A DNA stretch of 64,000 bases from Paenibacillus athensensis (GTDB lineage Bacteria; Bacillota; Bacilli; Paenibacillales; NBRC-103111): NCBI RefSeq assembly GCF_004514475.2, contig NZ_MYFO02000004.1:124001-188000 (forward strand). Reading direction: 5' to 3'. Positions 8,274 through 16,204 of the stretch are shown piece after piece. Position 1 is the first letter of the stretch; the number at the start of each line of letters is the position of its first letter. Both the position numbers and the translations under genes were made by a program. Under the pieces are notes generated by a model. The model saw only the letters and a list, made by a program, of their open reading frames with translations. It did not search any database and was not told the DNA's origin.

Positions 8274-8303
8274 AAGTTCGCGGCAACCCCGCGGGCTTTT
8301 TTT
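8274..8303 (+). terminator. Terminator after the two small genes
   Basis: AAGTTCGCGG and CCGCGGGCTT pair over ten positions (two G-U pairs) around a CAACC loop, followed by T residues. Confidence 0.65.
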
Positions 8304-8430
8304 GCGCGTGTAGGGAGTGCGCACGGTAAGGGCGAGAGGGCGAATGAGGCTGAGGAGGCCGGGAAGGCGAGGTAGCGCTTGGCTGTGCAACGGACTTCAG
8401 GAGCGCGGTCGGACAGCAGCCGGAAGCCGT

Positions 8431-8458
8431 TTGCTTTTGACCGGGGATGGCTTATACT
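8431..8458 (+). promoter_or_regulatory. Promoter of the MFS transporter gene
   Basis: TTGCTT (8431-8436), 16 bp and TATACT (8453-8458) lie 28 bp before the start codon. No operator repeat is evident. Confidence 0.45.
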
Positions 8459-8485
8459 GGGAAGCAATTGGAGGAGTGTGGCAAT

Positions 8486-9856
8486 ATGAAAAACAAACCG
8501 AATCTTCTTCTGACGGCTGTTGCGCTCGGTATTATGCTGAATCCGCTGAATACGTCGATGATTTCCGTCGCTTTTGCCCGGCTGCAGGAGGAGTTTCATC
8601 TTTCGTTTGCGGATATTTCCTGGCTGATCTCGACGTATTATTTGGCCAGTGCGATCGCCCAGCCTGTGATGGGCAAGCTGAGTGATTTGTTCGGCCGCAA
8701 GCGGCTGTTTATCCTTGGACTGCTGCTGGTGACGTGTTCGTCGCTGCTTGCTCCGCTGTCGCCCTCGTTCGGCTGGCTGATCGGCTTTCGCGCCTTGCAG
8801 GCGATCGGCACGTCAACGTTATTCCCGGCGGGGATGGGCATTGTGCGTCAGGCCATTACCGGCAAGCAGGCGCGGGCGCTGGGCGTCTTGTCCGTGTTCT
8901 CGTCGACCTCGGCGGCGTTTGGCCCTTCGCTCGGCGGCTTTCTGATTCATGCGTGGGACTGGCCGGCGATTTTTATCGTCAATTTTCCGGTGATTGTCGT
9001 GTCGCTGCTGCTGAGCCTGAAGGTGCTGCCCAAGGACGAGCCCGTGCGTGGCGCGCGAGTGCGGCTCGATGCTCCGGGCATCGTGTTGTTTTCTGCGGCG
9101 ATTATGCTGTGGCTGCTGTTTTTCCTGGCGGTTCCGGGCGGAAGCGGCTGGCTGTGGCTCTGGCTCGTTGCGGGTCTGGCGGCAAGCTGGGGGTTGTACC
9201 GCTACGAATACGGGCGGGAGCAGCCGTTTATCGACGTGGTATTTTTAAAAACGAACAGGAACGTGACGCTGATTTATGTACAATTTATTCTGGTGAACTT
9301 CGTCTTTTATTCCATTATGTTCGGCATCCCTTCTTATCTGGAGGCGGCGCATCATTTCGATGTGCGGATGACCGGGGTAGTCATGCTGGCCATTGCCGGG
9401 TTCAGTGTGCTGGCGACCCCGCTGGCCGGCCGATGGATCGATGCCAGGGGGCCATACAAGCCGTTAATGCTGGGAGCAACGCTGGCATGCGCGGGGACGC
9501 TGCTGATGCTTACGTTCAGGGACGGTACTTCGGCCGGCTGGATGTTTGCCGTGCTTACGGTATCGGGGGTCAGTACAGGGCTTAATAATCTGGGCATGCA
9601 AACAGCGCTGTACCGCTTCGTTTCTAAAGCCGAAACCGGCATTGCCTCGGGACTGTTCATGACCTCCCGTTATTTGGGCACGATTCTTTCGTCGAGCCTG
9701 CTGAGCGCGGTGTTCGGCAAGCAAATTACATCGGGCAAGCTGCACGTGATGGCGCTGGTGTGCGCGCTGATCGGCGCGGCGATGCTGCTGCTGACGCTGA
9801 GGCTGCTGCGGGCCGACGGGAGCGGGCGCTCAGAGACGGCGGAGAGGCAGGGTTGA
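8486..9856 (+). CDS. MFS drug/solute exporter (DHA2-like)
   Basis: The 456-residue product has about 12-14 predicted helices. The first block contains NPLNTSMISVAFARLQ (a motif D1-like region), then WLISTYYLASAIAQPVMGKLSDLFGRKR, the classic MFS motif A between helices 2 and 3, and FGPSLGGFL (motif C-like, typical of antiporters). ATG 8486 was chosen over an upstream ATG at 8447 because GGAGGAG precedes it. It probably exports a drug or metabolite at the expense of the proton gradient; the substrate is unknown. No regulator gene is adjacent. Confidence 0.88.
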   Translation: MKNKPNLLLTAVALGIMLNPLNTSMISVAFARLQEEFHLSFADISWLISTYYLASAIAQPVMGKLSDLFGRKRLFILGLLLVTCSSLLAPLSPSFGWLIGFRALQAIGTSTLFPAGMGIVRQAITGKQARALGVLSVFSSTSAAFGPSLGGFLIHAWDWPAIFIVNFPVIVVSLLLSLKVLPKDEPVRGARVRLDAPGIVLFSAAIMLWLLFFLAVPGGSGWLWLWLVAGLAASWGLYRYEYGREQPFIDVVFLKTNRNVTLIYVQFILVNFVFYSIMFGIPSYLEAAHHFDVRMTGVVMLAIAGFSVLATPLAGRWIDARGPYKPLMLGATLACAGTLLMLTFRDGTSAGWMFAVLTVSGVSTGLNNLGMQTALYRFVSKAETGIASGLFMTSRYLGTILSSSLLSAVFGKQITSGKLHVMALVCALIGAAMLLLTLRLLRADGSGRSETAERQG

Positions 9857-10026
9857 GGCTGCGGGCGAGATGGACGCTGCTTGCAGGAGGTATATTTTTC
9901 TCTGTAAAAGAATAGGAATAAGTTCATTTTCGCGTTATAATAGCATGATGAATGTGTCATTTTGCGGGGGCGGCGAAACGTTAGGTCGCTATGCCTTCAA
10001 TATTCGAACGAGGAGTAGAATTATCG

Positions 10027-10959
10027 ATGGAAAAAACACTGATTTTCGGTCACAAAAATCCGGATACCGACACGATTTGTTCGGCAATTGCGTATGCGGA
10101 TCTGAAAAGCAAGCTGGGTCACAACGTAGAAGCGGTACGCCTTGGCGAAGTGAACGGCGAAACGCAATACGCGCTGGATTATTTTCAAGCGGCGGCGCCG
10201 CGCCTGGTTGAAGCGGTTGCTGGCGAAGTCAAGCAAGTGATTCTCGTCGATCATAACGAGCGTCAGCAGAGCGTTTCCGATATCGATCAAGTGCGCGTGG
10301 TTGAGGTTATCGACCATCACCGCATCGCCAATTTCGAAACCAGCAGCCCGCTGTACTACCGCGCTGAGCCGGTAGGCTGCACGGCGACGATTCTGAACAA
10401 GCTGTACAAGGAAAACAGCGTGGCCATTGACAAAAACATCGCGGGATTGATGCTGTCGGCGATCATTTCCGATTCGCTGCTGTTTAAATCGCCAACATGC
10501 ACCGAGCAGGACGTTGCAGCCGCTCGCGAGCTGGCTGCTATCGCCGGCGTTGATGCCGACAGCTACGGTCTGGAGATGCTGAAAGCCGGCGCCGACCTGA
10601 GCCAGAAAACGATTGCCCAGCTGCTCTCCCTTGATGCGAAGGAGTTCCAAATGGCCGGTTCCAAAGTGGAAATCGCGCAAGTGAACGCCGTCGATCCAAG
10701 CGAAGTCATGGCGCGCCAAGCGGAGCTGGAAGCGGCTATGTCCTCAATTATCGCGGACAAAGGTCTGGACCTGTTCCTGTTTGTCGCTACAGATATCCTG
10801 AACAACGATTCCGTAGTTTTGGCGCTGGGCAGCAAAACCGCAGCAGTTGAGAAAGCGTACAACGTGACGCTGACCGACAACAAAGCTCCGCTGAAAGGCG
10901 TCGTTTCGCGTAAAGCGCAAATCGTGCCTGTGCTGACGGATGCGTTCAACAGCCTGTAG
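10027..10959 (+). CDS. ppaC: Manganese-dependent inorganic pyrophosphatase (family II)
   Basis: This 310-residue cytoplasmic enzyme hydrolyses pyrophosphate to two phosphates. Metal ligands of the DHH superfamily are visible: H9, D13 and D15 in [10 protein letters not shown]75 in LVDHNE, and D96-H97-H98 in VIDHHR. The C-terminal DHHA2 domain ends with the substrate-binding motif SRKAQIVP. The start at ATG 10027 fits the family N-terminus and follows GAGGAG. A TATAAT (9936-9941) upstream suggests its own promoter, and a terminator follows. No CBS insert is present, so it is the unregulated form. Confidence 0.95.
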   Translation: MEKTLIFGHKNPDTDTICSAIAYADLKSKLGHNVEAVRLGEVNGETQYALDYFQAAAPRLVEAVAGEVKQVILVDHNERQQSVSDIDQVRVVEVIDHHRIANFETSSPLYYRAEPVGCTATILNKLYKENSVAIDKNIAGLMLSAIISDSLLFKSPTCTEQDVAAARELAAIAGVDADSYGLEMLKAGADLSQKTIAQLLSLDAKEFQMAGSKVEIAQVNAVDPSEVMARQAELEAAMSSIIADKGLDLFLFVATDILNNDSVVLALGSKTAAVEKAYNVTLTDNKAPLKGVVSRKAQIVPVLTDAFNSL

Positions 10960-10998
10960 ATTGGATCGAAGCGCCGCAGCTTGGCGAAGCGGATCTGA

Positions 10999-11036
10999 GC
11001 CTTTCCGGCCGCATAATGCGGTTGGGGAGGCTTTTT
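10999..11036 (+). terminator. Terminator after ppaC
   Basis: The arms GCCTTTCCGGCCGC and GCGGTTGGGGAGGC form an imperfect hairpin followed by TTTTT. Confidence 0.65.
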
Positions 11037-11194
11037 GCGCTATCGGGGAAGGGTGTTAATCTACGGGACTTTCTTACGGCGAGCAGCTGCCAGCCCGCAG
11101 ATGGCGGCTTTGCGGCCGCGGTAGGATCGAGGCGGGCGGCCTGTTGAGGGGCCGGGACGTCTCGCGTATGTTTTTTAATTCAATCAGGTCGGTT

Positions 11195-11226
11195 TTCAGC
11201 TAATATTCAGGAAGCTGTTTTATAGT
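11195..11226 (+). promoter_or_regulatory. Promoter with direct repeats before the GT39 gene
   Basis: TTCAGC (11195-11200) and TTCAGG (11206-11211) are direct repeats at 11-bp spacing, followed after 9 bp by TATAGT (11221-11226). No -35 box is visible, so an activator of the OmpR/PhoB family is plausible. The geometry matches the Pho promoters elsewhere in the window, but the hexamers do not fit the PhoP consensus well. Confidence 0.35.
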
Positions 11227-11344
11227 AATCCTAGAAGTTTGGTGGAATCTGGCTGCACCGGCGAGTGGAAACGACGAACGACGGAGGCACGCAGGTTGTT
11301 CACCGGATGATCAGAGATTGCAGAGAACGGAGTGGGCCCGCAGA

Positions 11345-13861
11345 ATGAGAAACGGGTGGAGACAGAGACCGGATATGGCGCTGCTGGCGATTGCCGGGCT
11401 GGCGGCGGTGCTGAATGGGTTTGGCATATGGCGCGAGACTTACGCGAATGCGTATTATACGTCCGCTGTGACGAGTATGCTGCAAAGCTTTCATCTATTC
11501 TTTTTTGCCTCCTTTGATCCGGGCGGGTTTGTGACGGTCGATAAGCCGCCGGTGGCGTTTTGGGTGCAGACCGCGAGTGCGTTTGTGTTTGGCGTGCACG
11601 GATGGAGCGTGATTTTGCCGCAAGCGCTGGCCGGGATCGGTTCGGTGCTGCTGATGAATGCGCTGGTACGCCCGTCATTTGGATTGACAGCGGGTCGCCT
11701 CAGCGCCCTGGTCATGGCCTGCACGCCGATAGCGGCAGCGGTCAGCCGCACGAATAATGTGGACAGTTTGCTTGTTTGTACGCTGCTTGCTGCGGTATGG
11801 CTGTTGGTGCGCGGGCTGCGCAGCGGGGGGGCGCGGTGGATTCTGGCGGCTTTTGCATTCGTCGGCATCGGGTTTAATATCAAAATGCTGCAAGCCTATA
11901 TGGTGCTGCCCGCGATGTATGTGCTGTTCATGCTGAGCTACAAGGCGGCTTGGCGCAAAAAAATTGGCGTGCTGAGCGGGGCTACGGCGCTGCTGCTCGT
12001 CGTTTCCCTGTCTTGGGCGATTGTTGTGGATGCAATTCCGGCCACCAAGCGGCCTTATATCGGCAGCAGCCAGAGCAATTCCGTGCTCGAGCTGGCGCTG
12101 GGCTATAACGGCATCGCGCGGCTGACCGGCAACGGCGGACCGGGCGGCGGCCGCGGCGGAGCGCCGGGTATGGCTCCGCCGTTTGGTGGCGCGGGCGGGC
12201 AACGAGCGGATGGCGGAGCACCCGGAGCAGGTGGCGGCGGCCGAGGTTTTGGAGCGCATGCGATGGGCGGCGGCATGGCGGGCGAGGTTGACGGGGCGCG
12301 AGCGGAGGGCGATGGCGGTCAAGCAGCGACCGGCGGGAAGCTGCGCGGTCCGGGCATGGCCGGGCCGATGGGCGCTCCCGGTGGCGGTGGCATGCCGCCT
12401 GGCGGATGGGCTCCGGGAGGGCACGGAGGTGACGGCAGGTTTGGTGGCGGAGGGGGCGGCGGCATGTTTAATACCGGCAGTCCGGGGCCGCTCCGGTTGT
12501 TCCAATCCCAGCTGTCGGGACAAATCAGCTGGCTGTTGCCGTTTGCCGCCGCTGGTGCGATTGGCCTGCTGAGCGGCTGGAGACGCCGCAGGGCGTTGAC
12601 GGAGCGGCAGCGGGAAACGATTTTCTGGCTGGCCTGGCTGCTGCCGGCGATGGGATTTTTTAGCGTGGCTGAATTTTTCCATCCTTATTATTTAATAATG
12701 TTGGCTCCTCCCATTGCTGCGTTGACCGGAGCCGGTTGGTCGGAGCTGCGCAGCTTGCAGCAAAGCCGGAAAGATTGGAAGTCGTGGCTGCTGCCGGCTG
12801 GAATCGTTGCGGCAGCGGCATTTGAGGTGTTTATGCTGTACCCGTACCGTCAGCAGCTGGGCCTCGGTTGGCCGATTGGCGTTGGCGTTGCCGGGCTGGT
12901 TGCGGCTTTACTGACGGCGTGGCCGGAATCAAGCCGAACGCATGCGCGTGCGGCTGCATTGATTGTCCTGCTCGCGCTGCTTGCCGCGCCTGCTTATTGG
13001 GCGGCTACGCCGATGCTGTACGGGGACAACAGCATGCTCCCGGAAGCCGGACCGCAGCTTCAAGCAGGAGCAGCGCAGAGTGCCGGCGCTTTCGGGCGCT
13101 TTGGAGGTGGCGCTGCCGCAGGGCATCCTGGCATGGGTAATCCCGGATTTGCCGGGGGGGCTGCCAATCCTGGCAGTTTTGGTAGACCTGGCGCTGCCGG
13201 AGGACCTGGAAGTCCAGGTAATCTGGGCGCTGCTGATGGACCTGGCAATCCTGACGGCCCCGACGGCCCCAATGCAGAGACGTATGATCCCCGGCTGTTA
13301 AGCTACGTTATCGCGCACAATACGGGGGAAGCTTTTTTATTTGCGGTCAATAGTGCGACGTCTGCGTCCCCGTACATCATTGAATCGGGCAAAGCGGTGA
13401 TGGCAATGGGCGGTTTCTCCGGCTCTGATCCGATTCTTACCCCGGAGCGGCTGGAACAGCTCGTTGCCGACAAGCAGATCAAGTATTTCCTGATAGGCGA
13501 AGGGGGCTTTGGCGGCGGAAGAGAGGGCAGCGCCGAGCTAACGGCGTGGATTCGCGAACATGGCAAAGAGGTGCCGAGGGAGCAGTGGCAATCCGGGAAT
13601 GCCGGTCAAGTCGGTTCCGATTTCCACGCAGACCGGACGGCGAGTGAAGCCAACACCGAGGAGCAAGAAGACCCTGCGTTGCCTGACAGGCAGCGGGTTA
13701 AGATCTCAACAAAATCCGGCCTTGCCGTACATGACCAGTCTGCTGCCGAGAACAGCAGGAGCCGCGTCCCGGACGACGATTCGATGTTGTCGAATTTGCC
13801 GCTGACTGCACCTGAGGGTCCGATGGGCGCGCTGACGTTATACGAAGTCGTTTTGCCTTGA
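11345..13861 (+). CDS. GT39/PMT-family glycosyltransferase with Gly-rich inserts
   Basis: About 838 residues with a dozen hydrophobic segments. The first extracytoplasmic loop contains VTVDKPPVAFW (about residues 62-72), the acidic/PP signature of ArnT/PMT-like lipid-linked sugar transferases such as Bacillus YkcB. Two long Gly/Pro/Ala-rich inserts (about residues 262-378 and 582-638) interrupt the membrane core. PGPLRLFQSQLSGQISWLLP after the first insert is conserved in such proteins. It likely transfers a sugar from a polyprenyl carrier to an envelope acceptor. The start is uncertain: ATG 11345 is preferred, TTG 11318 is possible. Confidence 0.83.
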   Translation: MRNGWRQRPDMALLAIAGLAAVLNGFGIWRETYANAYYTSAVTSMLQSFHLFFFASFDPGGFVTVDKPPVAFWVQTASAFVFGVHGWSVILPQALAGIGSVLLMNALVRPSFGLTAGRLSALVMACTPIAAAVSRTNNVDSLLVCTLLAAVWLLVRGLRSGGARWILAAFAFVGIGFNIKMLQAYMVLPAMYVLFMLSYKAAWRKKIGVLSGATALLLVVSLSWAIVVDAIPATKRPYIGSSQSNSVLELALGYNGIARLTGNGGPGGGRGGAPGMAPPFGGAGGQRADGGAPGAGGGGRGFGAHAMGGGMAGEVDGARAEGDGGQAATGGKLRGPGMAGPMGAPGGGGMPPGGWAPGGHGGDGRFGGGGGGGMFNTGSPGPLRLFQSQLSGQISWLLPFAAAGAIGLLSGWRRRRALTERQRETIFWLAWLLPAMGFFSVAEFFHPYYLIMLAPPIAALTGAGWSELRSLQQSRKDWKSWLLPAGIVAAAAFEVFMLYPYRQQLGLGWPIGVGVAGLVAALLTAWPESSRTHARAAALIVLLALLAAPAYWAATPMLYGDNSMLPEAGPQLQAGAAQSAGAFGRFGGGAAAGHPGMGNPGFAGGAANPGSFGRPGAAGGPGSPGNLGAADGPGNPDGPDGPNAETYDPRLLSYVIAHNTGEAFLFAVNSATSASPYIIESGKAVMAMGGFSGSDPILTPERLEQLVADKQIKYFLIGEGGFGGGREGSAELTAWIREHGKEVPREQWQSGNAGQVGSDFHADRTASEANTEEQEDPALPDRQRVKISTKSGLAVHDQSAAENSRSRVPDDDSMLSNLPLTAPEGPMGALTLYEVVLP

Positions 13862-13925
13862 GACAGACCTTGCCCTTACGTGTAAGATGAAAAGATAAGC
13901 GAAATGAATCAAGGAGAGGATTGCA

Positions 13926-14240
13926 ATGAAAGAAGCGTTGATCGGCCCGGTGCGGCCGGATTCCGAACTGCCTTTGGAGGTCAGCCTTGACGGGCGTGAT
14001 TATTATTTGTTGAAGGGAGCTGCCGGAGCGAGGCTGCTTGTATCGCGTCGCTGTCCGCATGCCGGACAAGCGGTGGAGTTTGAAGACGGCGAGCTCGCCT
14101 GCCCAATGCACGGCTGGGCGTTTGATCCGGCGAATGGAGCCTGTCTGAACGTACCGGGCAAAGGCTTGGCCGCTTATCCGGTCGAGGAGCGCAGCGGTCA
14201 ATGGCTGGCGCTGTTTCCTGAAGACGGGGCGCTTGGCTAA
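13926..14240 (+). CDS. Rieske [2Fe-2S] domain protein
   Basis: A single-domain, 104-residue protein carries the Rieske cluster motif: C43-P-H45 and C59-P-M-H62 (CPMHGWAF), which coordinate a 2Fe-2S centre through two Cys and two His. It resembles small NirD-like or dioxygenase-ferredoxin-like proteins rather than the membrane Rieske subunit, as it lacks an N-terminal helix. The role is presumably electron transfer in the cytoplasm. AGGAGAG precedes the start. No oxygenase or reductase partner is nearby, and the next gene is 35 bases on. Confidence 0.88.
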   Translation: MKEALIGPVRPDSELPLEVSLDGRDYYLLKGAAGARLLVSRRCPHAGQAVEFEDGELACPMHGWAFDPANGACLNVPGKGLAAYPVEERSGQWLALFPEDGALG

Positions 14241-14275
14241 GGCCGGCAGCGTATGAGAGGTAGGACGGTTGGCGA

Positions 14276-14926
14276 ATGACTTTTTTGTTCATGATGGCGG
14301 TTGGGTTTGTGGAATATGTTCCTGTATTATGGCTGGCACTGACGTTGTTCCGCTGCGATGTGCGGGTATATGGGAAAAAGACGCTGATCATTGCCTTTTT
14401 TGGTGCGGTTGTATTTTACATTGTCAGGTTCCAGTATGGGCTGCAAAGCTTGGGCGGTCCGGTGGCCACGCTGGTAAACACGGTGTTGTGGTTCCGGTTT
14501 TTGTTCGGATTCCCCTTGCGCAACGCTCTGTTGATGACGGTGTCCGGCTTTGTGCTGGCGGTGTGCGCGGAAACGCTGGTCAATCTCTTGCTGATCGAGG
14601 CGGCTAACCTCAGCTTTGCCGAGCTGACTGCGAGCTATGGCTGGATGGCGCTGAGCGTAACGCTGGAAAGCGCGTTAACACTGCTGATTGTCGGCGTGCT
14701 GCGCCGCATGCGCTGGGGCTTCTCCTTTTTGTCGGCAAGGCGTCCGATCCGGCTGAGGCAAAACGTGCATGTGCTGGCGTTTATCGTCTGCGGGGTGCTG
14801 GTGAGCTCGTTGTTTTTGGAGCTACTGCGCTCGCGAGTGTTTGATCCGTTTATGGTGTTTATTGTGTTCACGCTGGTGGTGCTGTTCGGGTTTTACAGCT
14901 CGATGCACAAGGAGCGCGAGGATTGA
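14276..14926 (+). CDS. Multi-pass membrane protein of unknown function
   Basis: This 216-residue, very hydrophobic protein has about six transmembrane segments and a short basic tail (SMHKERED). I recognise no domain. Its layout resembles the membrane half of AgrC/GHKL-type sensor proteins, but no kinase part follows; the frame ends cleanly and the next gene is an unrelated reductase. AGAGGT precedes the start. The function is unknown. Confidence 0.6.
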   Translation: MTFLFMMAVGFVEYVPVLWLALTLFRCDVRVYGKKTLIIAFFGAVVFYIVRFQYGLQSLGGPVATLVNTVLWFRFLFGFPLRNALLMTVSGFVLAVCAETLVNLLLIEAANLSFAELTASYGWMALSVTLESALTLLIVGVLRRMRWGFSFLSARRPIRLRQNVHVLAFIVCGVLVSSLFLELLRSRVFDPFMVFIVFTLVVLFGFYSSMHKERED

Positions 14927-15059
14927 CCGAGATAGAGGCATGGCCGCTTTACTTAACTCCAGGTAACCTAGGCACTAATTTTTCAGTAATGTTCAAGCGT
15001 GTTGTCATTGGTTATACTGATCTTGGTTCAACAATTCAATAAAGTGAGGTTAGTCTATC

Positions 15060-16037
15060 ATGAGTCGAATTCTTCCCTTGAATAAAAGAGGCATTGCGGC
15101 CAATCCGGTTGTGCTGGGCTGCATGGGCTTTGGCGGCGGCTGGAATCAGAATCCGGTCACGGCCGATGACGTGAAACAATTGCACGCTGCGGTGGACGCG
15201 GCGCTTGAAGCGGGTATCAATATGATCGACCACGCCGATATTTACACGTTCGGTAAAGCGGAGGAGGCGTTCGGCAAGCTGTTGAAGGAGCGCCCCGAGC
15301 TGCGCGACCAATTGATCTTGCAGTCCAAATGCGGCATTCGGCTGTATGAAAGCCAGGAGCGTCCGCAGCGTTTTGATTTCTCCAAAGAGCATATTTTGCG
15401 CAGCGTGGACGGGATTCTGGGTCGATTGGGCATCGAATCGCTTGATATTTTGCTGCTGCATCGTCCCGATCCGCTGGTGGAGCCGGAGGATGTCGCCGAA
15501 GCGTTCAATGAGCTGCATCAGTCGGGCAAGGTGAAAAACTTCGGGGTGTCCAACATGAGCGAAGGACAGATCCGTTTTCTGCGCACAGCTGTACAGCAGC
15601 CGCTGATCGTTAACCAGATCGAGATGAGCCTGCTCAAGCTGGACTGGCTGAATTCGGTCGTCCACGTCAATCAGGACAAGGGCCGCGAATCGTGCTTCCC
15701 GGAAGGGACGATCGAATACTGCCGCACCGAAAATATTCAGCTACAGGCATGGAGCCCGCTGGCGCGCGGTTTGTTCAGCGGTCAGGCGTTGGAAGGGCAA
15801 AGCGAGGCTGTCGTTAACACGGCTGCGCTTGTCGGCGAGCTGGCCGAGCGCAAGGGTACGACGCGTGAAGCGATCGTGCTGGCGTTCCTGTTGCGCCATC
15901 CGGCCGGAATTCAGCCGGTTATCGGCACCGTGAACCCGCAGCGGATTCTCGCTTGCGGCGAAGCGGTCAAGGTGGAGCTGAGCCGCGAGGAATGGTATCA
16001 GCTTTATGTGACGTCGCGCGGCGATAAAATGCCGTAA
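15060..16037 (+). CDS. Aldo/keto reductase
   Basis: The 325-residue TIM-barrel oxidoreductase has the full catalytic tetrad: Asp and Tyr in IDHADIYTFGKAEEAFG, Lys in LQSKCGI, and His in ILLLHRPDPLV. The NADPH region GVSNMSEGQI also fits. It resembles the YdhF-type group, which reduces carbonyl compounds; the physiological substrate is unknown. ATG 15060 follows a weak GTGAGG site. A TATACT lies near 15014. It is monocistronic, ending at a strong shared terminator. Confidence 0.92.
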   Translation: MSRILPLNKRGIAANPVVLGCMGFGGGWNQNPVTADDVKQLHAAVDAALEAGINMIDHADIYTFGKAEEAFGKLLKERPELRDQLILQSKCGIRLYESQERPQRFDFSKEHILRSVDGILGRLGIESLDILLLHRPDPLVEPEDVAEAFNELHQSGKVKNFGVSNMSEGQIRFLRTAVQQPLIVNQIEMSLLKLDWLNSVVHVNQDKGRESCFPEGTIEYCRTENIQLQAWSPLARGLFSGQALEGQSEAVVNTAALVGELAERKGTTREAIVLAFLLRHPAGIQPVIGTVNPQRILACGEAVKVELSREEWYQLYVTSRGDKMP

Positions 16038-16103
16038 GCGGTTCGCCGCTTTAGCCAAAGCGGTTGCTTGCGGGCCAGGTTATACAGCGGGCTCAGGTTA
16101 CAC

Positions 16104-16147
16104 AAAAGGATCTCAAAGCCACGGAATGTGGTCTTGAGATCCTTTTT
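16104..16147. terminator. Bidirectional terminator (reductase / chemoreceptor)
   Basis: A very stable hairpin with arms AAAGGATCTCAAAGCCAC and GTGGTCTTGAGATCCTTT has A and T runs on either side, so it can serve both convergent genes. Confidence 0.88.
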
Positions 16148-16204
16148 CATTGCTGCTGCGAGCACGGGGCGGCTTCCGGTCGGGGGAATGATCCGAGGTC
16201 GAGG

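Noticed and set aside
12130-12480. Repetitive GGCGG-type DNA that could suggest a repeat array
   Set aside because: It is the coding sequence of a Gly-rich loop in the GT39 protein; units are irregular and in frame, so it is neither a CRISPR nor a separate repeat element.
14981-15019. TTCAGT/TTCAAG repeats and TATACT before the aldo/keto reductase as a Pho-like promoter
   Set aside because: Spacing is 10 bp, hexamers do not fit the PhoP consensus, and the distance to the -10 differs from the other four promoters.
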